Assembly (NCBI GenBank): GCA_910589145.1
Contig: CAJUSD010000064.1
Span: 1-8,989 of the forward strand
Source of the DNA: an uncultured Oscillospiraceae bacterium
GTDB lineage: Bacteria > Bacillota > Clostridia > Oscillospirales > Ruminococcaceae
DNA length: 8,989 bases
Direction: 5' to 3'
Made by a program: the position numbers and the translations under genes. The notes under the pieces were generated by a model. It searched no databases. It saw only the letters and a list, made by a program, of their open reading frames with translations, and had not been told where the DNA came from. Shown one piece after another: positions 1-4,951 of this stretch; position 1 is the first letter of the stretch; each line of letters begins with the position of its first letter.

Positions 1-9
1 AAAAGATTA

Positions 10-1362
10 TTATTGTGTTAATGTAAAAGACTTCACTAAAATTCTATCTGATGAATTATTTACTACATAAAAATAATAATTTCCTGTTTTTGGCACCGTA
101 AAATTAATAGTAAATCCTGTCTTAATCTGACCAGAATAAACTGTCTGTTCTAAATCTTCGCAATAAAAACCAAATTTAATTTGTTGACCATTAGAAAAAC
201 TTTTATCTTCTAATTTTAAAATAAAGCAAAGAGACACTTCCTGTCCTTGCTCAAAGTTCCATGGTAATCCATTATTATCATAAACTACCATACCCCTAAA
301 GTTAATTTCATGAGCTAAAGTCTTCCCGTCTAACACAGGAATTTGAAATATATGTCCAGAGTCGTTCATATTATGGGATAGATAGGAAATTTCTTTGTTT
401 AAAAAATTTTCTGGTTCAGATATTTTCCATCCACTTGCATACGCAATAGAATTTGTTGAGGCACACAAAACCACCAAGGTGCAAGCAATGGAAGCCGTAC
501 ACCATTGGAGGGTCGAAGGTTTCTTATGCTTCATAATGCAGGAGATTCGCTTCTCCAAAAATTTATAATCCTGGAAGTTAGAGAAAGCAGAAACATTTTG
601 AGGCTTTTCTCCCGTAGAAAAGGCTAACAGGAGTTTAGCATATTCGGAACGATAGTCCAAGGGGTGAAGGTTCAAAACATTCTCATCAGACAGACATTCC
701 ATTTCAGCCTGTATATACATATAAAATATCCAGCTTGCAGGATTAAACCAATGTATACACACCATCAGCAATGAGAGCACCTTCCAAAGGGTATCATGTG
801 CTTTCAAATGGAAGCCTTCATGTTCAAGTATGCATTTAGTTTCTTCGCAAAACTCAAAATCCTCTGGTAAAAGGATATAGTTGTTCCCAAACAATCCATA
901 GGACATAGGAGAACGGATCTTCCAGCTATACCGAATTTTAATATCCAGCGGGAAGGTTTTCGCCCATTCTATCCCGGCAATATTTTCACAGGGAATAGAA
1001 TTTCTTATCAGCCGGATACATTGGAAACCTATAAACAGAAAAACACATACCGCAAGCCCCAGGCCAATCCATAATAAAACCACAAAGGTATCCATCGAAT
1101 GTATCGCAGCGACAGAAACCGGATCTATTACGGTCTCTCCCGCCGTATATTTAATATGAACAATCGGCTGTTCACACCCCGGAGAAAGCCAATTATAAAT
1201 TGAAACAGGGGATGGAATTTTTAAAAACGGAAGCACAAGCCTAATCAGGAGAATTTTCCAGGCTATGCTTTGTGATTTATGACTAAGGCTGGAAAACCTC
1301 CTGCACAACTCCAACCCAATAATCACAATCATACAAGGTATGCTAAAGTACAAGTAATCCAT
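10..1362 (-). CDS. BlaR1/MecR1-like M56 membrane metallopeptidase (antirepressor) with a non-PBP extracellular domain
   Basis: Membrane zinc metallopeptidase of the M56 (BlaR1/MecR1) family, 450 aa. Known members sense a signal outside the cell and trigger cleavage of a BlaI-type repressor in the cytoplasm. Hydrophobic segments lie near residues 2-20, 31-48, 92-115, 191-216 and 287-308. The zinc motif HEGFH is at 181-185, with the downstream EMECLSDENVL (220-230) giving the likely third ligand, Glu222. After the last membrane segment only about 140 residues remain (311-450). They are beta-rich in appearance (VPKTGNYYFYVVNNSSDR near 423-440) and lack the serine SxxK/KTG penicillin-binding sensor of true BlaR1, which is about 250 residues. 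The ligand is therefore unknown. The ATG is 11 nt after the blaI stop, so the genes are co-transcribed; its ribosome binding site is weak, suggesting translational coupling. The DNA for the sensor part is much richer in AT than the rest. Family call is firm; the signal is not. Confidence 0.85.
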   Translation of the reverse strand: MDYLYFSIPCMIVIIGLELCRRFSSLSHKSQSIAWKILLIRLVLPFLKIPSPVSIYNWLSPGCEQPIVHIKYTAGETVIDPVSVAAIHSMDTFVVLLWIGLGLAVCVFLFIGFQCIRLIRNSIPCENIAGIEWAKTFPLDIKIRYSWKIRSPMSYGLFGNNYILLPEDFEFCEETKCILEHEGFHLKAHDTLWKVLSLLMVCIHWFNPASWIFYMYIQAEMECLSDENVLNLHPLDYRSEYAKLLLAFSTGEKPQNVSAFSNFQDYKFLEKRISCIMKHKKPSTLQWCTASIACTLVVLCASTNSIAYASGWKISEPENFLNKEISYLSHNMNDSGHIFQIPVLDGKTLAHEINFRGMVVYDNNGLPWNFEQGQEVSLCFILKLEDKSFSNGQQIKFGFYCEDLEQTVYSGQIKTGFTINFTVPKTGNYYFYVVNNSSDRILVKSFTLTQ

Positions 1363-1373
1363 GTGTCACATTC

Positions 1374-1718
1374 TTACTTCAAGCTGTCAATCATGTCCTT
1401 CAGTTGTTCCCTTTCCTGGTTGGAAAGATTCCTTGACTCTGTAAACGCAGCAAAAAAACGAGTAACAGAATTGTCAAAAAAGTCGTTTAACGTTTCCTGG
1501 ATACTCTGCTTTTGGGCGTCTTCTCTGGAGATCTGGGAATAGCACTGGTATTTTCCTTCGCGCCGGACGTAGCCCTTTTCAATGCACCGGCTGATGATGG
1601 TATAAGTGGTGCTTCTGGACCATCCGGACGGCTCTAAAAGGCGCGCCAATTCTTTGGCAGGAATCCCCTCATTGTCCCAGATGAGCCCCAGAACTTTTCT
1701 TTCAGACTCATAAAGCAT
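1374..1718 (-). CDS. BlaI/MecI/CopY-family winged-helix repressor
   Basis: Small transcriptional repressor, 114 aa, about the usual length for BlaI/MecI (roughly 120). The N-terminal two thirds is the winged helix: ESERKVLGLIWDNEG (4-18), AKELARLLEPSGWSRSTTYT (21-40), which includes the recognition helix, then ISRCIEKGYVRREGK (42-56). The C-terminal part (about 70-114) is helical and acidic and would form the dimer interface that the partner protease pathway cleaves. Start choice: ATG at 1716-1718 preceded by AGGAGGT with good spacing. The gene heads a two-gene operon with the M56 peptidase, the standard BlaI-BlaR1 pairing, and has its own promoter and a candidate operator directly upstream, so autorepression is expected. 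Targets beyond its own operon are not visible; no beta-lactamase gene lies in the window. Confidence 0.88.
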   Translation of the reverse strand: MLYESERKVLGLIWDNEGIPAKELARLLEPSGWSRSTTYTIISRCIEKGYVRREGKYQCYSQISREDAQKQSIQETLNDFFDNSVTRFFAAFTESRNLSNQEREQLKDMIDSLK

Positions 1719-1744
1719 TTATATGACCTCCTTTCATTATATTT

Positions 1745-1772
1745 GGTACTAATTCTATCATTATTAGATACC
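1745..1772. promoter_or_regulatory. Candidate BlaI-type operator overlapping the promoter
   Basis: An interrupted dyad, GGTACTAAT (1745-1753) against ATTAG-A-TACC (1763-1772), with nine matching bases per arm and one extra A in the second arm. It covers the -10 box, the spacer and the likely transcription start, where a repressor would block polymerase. It does not carry the exact TACA-N-TGTA core of the staphylococcal operators, so the assignment rests on symmetry and position only. Confidence 0.45.
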
Positions 1773-1780
1773 TCTGTCAA
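1752..1780 (-). promoter_or_regulatory. Sigma-A-type promoter of the blaI-blaR operon
   Basis: Read on the minus strand: -35 TTGACA (1775-1780, perfect), 17-nt spacer, -10 TAGAAT (1752-1757, five of six matches). Transcription would start near 1745 and run into the AGGAGGT site and ATG of the repressor gene. This is among the best promoter matches in the window. Confidence 0.8.
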
Positions 1781-2058
1781 CCCTATCTTTTAAAAAATTC
1801 TTCACCTTTTAGTTTAATTTTATTCGAGTTTGTTAGAAAGAAATTTGACGAAACAACTTGGATTTAAGGAGTTTTTGTCTAAGTAGTGATACAGGTGAAA
1901 TCTAAAATGAGTACAACTAAAGTTAAATTAGGATAGTTTGAAGGTTTAGGGAACTATTTTTAAAAACTTCTTAGCTGTTAGTTCACTTTTGCTGGACTTG
2001 GGGCCGCTTGAGTTTGACTAAATTTAAACTTTTCTCTTTGCGCTCTTGAACAGGGGAA
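1781..2058. other. AT-rich intergenic stretch with no gene seen
   Basis: Between the blaI promoter and the structured segment that starts near 2059. No reading frame with a believable start and ribosome site, and no clear promoter on the plus strand. A weak hairpin ATAGTT/AACTAT (1933-1938/1952-1957) is followed by a T run. The ten bases at 1936-1945 are complementary to 2382-2391. If the plus-strand RNA proposed next door exists, its 5' end may lie in this stretch. Confidence 0.5.
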
Positions 2059-2626
2059 TCGACGTAGTATGACGGGAAAAAGACCGGACAGGCAACGTTC
2101 GACAGTTGTGAATACAGGTTCTTAGATTTACTTTTGGGCAGGCGGTTACATCCGCGAATTAGAATTCGCTGGGGCAAAAAGCCCTTTTATTGCCCCTTAT
2201 GAGGTTTTATAAGGTTTAAACTTGAGCTCCCACGAAGGATTTTTGCTTATGCAAACGGGCTTTTTGATTTATGCTTTTTTCTTTAACCTTTTTAGGGTTG
2301 CTTTTACTCCCTTTTTAGAATGTGCAGGGGAGTTTCGCGTCTGCGGACGCGACCAGGGAACTTTTGAGGAAAGTTTCCTGGACCTTCAAACCTTTTTTCG
2401 TTGTTTTAGGTTGTATTTTATTTAGTGGCTTCATTTTCCTTATAACAGAAATAAGGTTATACCTGAAACTCAGGCACAACCTTATTCCCTACTGCCGAGA
2501 CGATAGAACAGGGACGGAAGGGTACTCATCCCTGCAACCAGAGGAGGACGGCTGGGAGAAGCCAAACTCTGGTTTATATTTATCATACGCCTGCAACGTG
2601 ATGGTTCTATGAACGCAAGTTGTAGG
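2059..2626 (+). ncRNA. Candidate large structured non-coding RNA, class not recognised
   Basis: About 570 nt without a believable protein gene but with consecutive inverted repeats: 2059-2065/2095-2102 (one bulge), 2154-2160/2163-2169, 2195-2200/2209-2214, 2242-2246/2251-2255, 2306-2311/2328-2333, 2336-2341/2346-2351, 2353-2363/2371-2381, 2450-2458/2478-2486 (inner CCTGA/TCAGG), 2509-2514/2529-2534, 2538-2543/2567-2572 (inner GGCT/AGCC) and 2590-2597/2619-2626 (inner GTTC/GAAC). A ten-base pair of arms, 2175-2184/2257-2266, could enclose several of them. Strand: 2336-2351 closes a C(UGCG)G tetraloop only when read on plus, and the single imperfect pairs in the 11-bp and 8-bp stems (G2358-U2376 and G2593-U2623) are G-U wobbles on plus but C-A mismatches on minus. 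No clear plus promoter or U-run terminator defines the ends. I could not match it to tmRNA, RNase P, SRP, 6S or a riboswitch I know. It could instead be a long structured 3' UTR or mere intergenic repeats. Confidence 0.38.
2450..2486 (-). terminator. Possible terminator of the hrcA-dnaJ operon
   Basis: About 150 nt after the stop codon of the last operon gene. Read on minus, AATAAGGTT pairs with AACCTTATT (9 bp) around an inner CCTGA/TCAGG stem, and the 3' side runs on as TTATTTCTGTT. The U run is broken and the stem base is AT-rich, so it is a mediocre terminator, and the same hairpin may instead belong to the plus-strand RNA. No better terminator was seen between 2638 and 1780. Confidence 0.3.
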
Positions 2627-2637
2627 TTCTCTGAAAA

Positions 2638-3621
2638 CTATACTATTTTCAATTCCACACCATCATAAAGGTAAAGTTCCCTGGATAATATCTCATCTAT
2701 CCTGTTTCTAAGGTTCACATCAAAAAGGACCTTCCGCATTTTAGAAACAGAAAACTTCATACTGACAGGGTGAATATGAAATTCGCTGATATTGGTAAAT
2801 ATAAGGTAAAAAGGTTCCCCAGTCATTTCAAACAACCGCTCCAACACCCCAGGATAGAATGCAGAAACAGCCCCATTCAAATCAGGATTTGTGGAAACAA
2901 TAGGGGCAAAGGGGGAATGAAAATCAATCTTGAGATCTGGGTTATCCATAAAGCTGGTATACTGGGCAAACTCAATTCCTTCCCCGAACCCGACTAAAAC
3001 CGGAGGGCGAAGCTTCATAGTATTTTCGACAGCCGCAGACATAACAGTTTCAATGTCCAAATCCCAGTCAATTAGAACCTCTGCTGGAACTTTTGTTGAA
3101 AGCAGCTGCGTATGGCCGCCGGTTTCCTGGTTGTCAAGGAGAAGGTAAAGAACAACTGCGATATCCCCATATTTTTGATAAACGGCGTGGAGCAGTTCCT
3201 TATGGTTCAGTTTGTAGTTGAGGGGGCGGACGATAATGCGGTCCTTGACTTTATCGTAATCGCGAAACGAGCTTAAAAGCATAGTATGGGATTTTGCTCT
3301 GGAACTGTGCTGCTTATAGTTGCTGGCAAAGAGGTTGTAAACCTCGTCCATGCCTTCGCTCTTGTAAATGCGGTACATATCCCCAACATGGAAACGGAGA
3401 AATTCCTTGATTCCGTTTTCAAACGCAATCCGAACAATCAGGGAGTTGCTTTTGACAATAGTGGGGTTTTTCGCCAGTGGTGCAGCCTCATCCCATTGAA
3501 ATTCAGAGTTATCAAGCTTTACCCCCGCATCAAAATAGCGGATGTCGTTTTCAGTAATGTTAAGTTCAGGATCAGCCAGAATTCTTTCCATAAGTTCAAT
3601 TACAAACTCGTGCAGCGCCAT
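2638..3621 (-). CDS. DUF5688-like protein of unknown function, last gene of the heat-shock operon
   Basis: Protein of 327 aa, soluble in appearance, with no signal peptide or membrane segment. The layout resembles DUF5688 proteins of gut Clostridia as I remember them: FRDYDKVKDRIIVRPLNYKL (119-138), KELLHAVYQKYGDIAVVLYLLL (141-162), then DWDLDIETVMSAAVENTMKLRP (185-206), and near the end YPGVLERLFEMTGEPFYLIF (256-275) before an HIHPVSM turn. No catalytic motif is recognisable and the function is unknown. The ATG (3619-3621) is preceded by AAAGGAG at a good distance. The gene starts 39 nt after the dnaJ stop with no terminator between, so it is probably co-transcribed with hrcA-grpE-dnaK-dnaJ and may be heat induced. 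In many Firmicutes this place is held by prmA and rsmE. The gene call is secure; the family call is from memory of motifs. Confidence 0.8.
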   Translation of the reverse strand: MALHEFVIELMERILADPELNITENDIRYFDAGVKLDNSEFQWDEAAPLAKNPTIVKSNSLIVRIAFENGIKEFLRFHVGDMYRIYKSEGMDEVYNLFASNYKQHSSRAKSHTMLLSSFRDYDKVKDRIIVRPLNYKLNHKELLHAVYQKYGDIAVVLYLLLDNQETGGHTQLLSTKVPAEVLIDWDLDIETVMSAAVENTMKLRPPVLVGFGEGIEFAQYTSFMDNPDLKIDFHSPFAPIVSTNPDLNGAVSAFYPGVLERLFEMTGEPFYLIFTNISEFHIHPVSMKFSVSKMRKVLFDVNLRNRIDEILSRELYLYDGVELKIV

Positions 3622-3660
3622 ACAAGGAAGCTCCTTTCAAGGTTTTATTGAGAGGGGAGG

Positions 3661-4818
3661 CTAATCCCTGTTTACCAGATCCTTTAATTTGTCAAAGAAA
3701 GATTTCCGCTTCTCATAATTCTTATCAGAACCAAGGGAATCAAAATGTTTCAGCGCTTCTTTTTGTTTTGAATTCAGGTTTTTGGGAATTTCAACCACTA
3801 CTTTTACATACTGGTCGCCCCTGCTTCTCCCGTTGACGTAATTAATGCCCTTCCCGCGCAGGCGGAAAGTGGTTCCTGGCTGGGTACCTTCTGGAATGTT
3901 ATATTTGACCTTTCCGTCAATAGTAGGTACAGTCAATTCATCGCCTAATGCAGCCTGGGCAAATGTAACAGGTATTTCACACCAAACATCATACCCATCG
4001 CGTTCAAAAATAGGATCTGGGCGAATGGAGACTGTGATCTGCAAATCCCCGGAAGGCCCGTTGTTGACCCCGTTGTCGCCCTGGCCGGACAGGATAAAGG
4101 TCTGTCCGTCGTCAATTCCGGCAGGGACGTTGACAGTTGTCTTAATGGAGCGCCGGACCCTTCCCAGCCCGCGGCAGGCGGAACAGGGGGTTTTGATAAT
4201 TTTCCCTTTCCCGCCGCATTTGTCACAAGGGCGGGAAGATTGGATAACGCCAAAGGGCGTGCGCTGCTGAACGCGGACCTGGCCGGAACCATTACAGGCG
4301 GAACAGGTTTCAGTAGATGTACCGGGAGCCGCGCCGGAACCGTTACAGGAGGCGCAGCGTTCCAGCCGCTGGATTGAAATTTCCTTTGTACAGCCCTTAG
4401 CTGCTTCCATAAAGCTAAGTGTAATTTGGACGGAAATATCGTTTCCGCGGATGGGGGCATTGGGGTTGCGGGTACGGGCAGAGCCTCCAAAGCCTCCGCC
4501 AAAGAAGCTTTCAAAAATATCCCCCACGTCAAAGCCGCCTCCGCCGAACCCTCCAAAGCCGCCGCCATAACCGCCTCCGCCATAGGATGGGTCAACCCCC
4601 GCATGGCCGAACTGATCGTATTTGGCGCGTTTTTCCTTATCGGAAAGGACTTCGTAGGCTTCGCCAACTTCCTTAAACTTTTCTTCAGCGTCCTTGTTGT
4701 CAGGGTTCAGATCCGGGTGGTATTGTTTCGCCAGTTTGCGGTATGCCTTTTTTAATTCTTCCTCAGAGCAGCCCTTGCTTACTCCAAGCACTTCATAGTA
4801 ATCACGTTTTTCTGCCAA
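3661..4818 (-). CDS. dnaJ: Chaperone protein DnaJ (Hsp40, type I)
   Basis: Co-chaperone that binds unfolded clients and stimulates the DnaK ATPase. All type I parts are present in 385 aa, the normal length: J domain (about 5-70) with the HPD motif at 34-36, a Gly/Phe-rich linker (about 78-114), a zinc region with four CxxCxGxG repeats (CASCNGSG 155-162, CSACNGSG 172-179, CDKCGGKG 198-205, CSACRGLG 212-219), then the C-terminal substrate-binding and dimerisation domains. The start codon is TTG (4816-4818), with AGGTGA seven or so bases upstream; no ATG or GTG in frame would give a complete J domain, so TTG is the best choice. It follows dnaK after 133 nt that hold a hairpin, and precedes the DUF5688-like gene by 39 nt. 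Expression is expected to follow the CIRCE-controlled operon. Confidence 0.97.
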   Translation of the reverse strand: MAEKRDYYEVLGVSKGCSEEELKKAYRKLAKQYHPDLNPDNKDAEEKFKEVGEAYEVLSDKEKRAKYDQFGHAGVDPSYGGGGYGGGFGGFGGGGFDVGDIFESFFGGGFGGSARTRNPNAPIRGNDISVQITLSFMEAAKGCTKEISIQRLERCASCNGSGAAPGTSTETCSACNGSGQVRVQQRTPFGVIQSSRPCDKCGGKGKIIKTPCSACRGLGRVRRSIKTTVNVPAGIDDGQTFILSGQGDNGVNNGPSGDLQITVSIRPDPIFERDGYDVWCEIPVTFAQAALGDELTVPTIDGKVKYNIPEGTQPGTTFRLRGKGINYVNGRSRGDQYVKVVVEIPKNLNSKQKEALKHFDSLGSDKNYEKRKSFFDKLKDLVNRD

Positions 4819-4858
4819 TCTTTATCACCTATGCCCTTCCGCCAAACAACGCCATAAG

Positions 4859-4893
4859 GGGGAAACTGCGCCGTTACTGCGGACAGCTTCCCC
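4859..4893 (-). other. Strong hairpin in the dnaK-dnaJ intergenic mRNA
   Basis: On the minus (message) strand GGGGAAGCUG pairs with CAGUUUCCCC over ten positions, including one G-U wobble, with an inner CCG/CGG pair (4871-4873/4880-4882). No U run follows, so it is not an intrinsic terminator. The wobble is G-U only in the operon sense, which fits an element acting in the mRNA, for example in stability, processing or tuning of dnaJ output. The function is inferred. Confidence 0.5.
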
Positions 4894-4951
4894 AAGTGGT
4901 ATACGGCTCTAATTGTTTGACCGTTTCTGAATTATTTTCAATATCTGCCTG

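Noticed and set aside
2051..2110. Resemblance to a tmRNA 5' end (GGGGAATCGACG, GTTCGACAG)
   Set aside because: No tag reading frame, no tRNA-like acceptor arm and no CCA end in the expected places.
1983..2177. Minus-strand open frame of 64 codons
   Set aside because: TTG start inside a hairpin, no ribosome site, no recognisable motif, and it lies in the segment full of inverted repeats.
2366..2374. GAGGAAAGT, like the conserved RNase P RNA motif
   Set aside because: Here it is the loop and one arm of a simple hairpin, and none of the other RNase P conserved segments is nearby.
2222..2612. Two overlapping plus-strand open frames of 67 and 96 codons
   Set aside because: Poor starts without Shine-Dalgarno sequences, and composition reflects T-rich runs and hairpins; better explained as non-coding RNA.
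4916..4922. GGTCAAA half-site on minus, like a CtsR heptad
   Set aside because: The second heptad at three-base spacing is absent and the site is not at a promoter.
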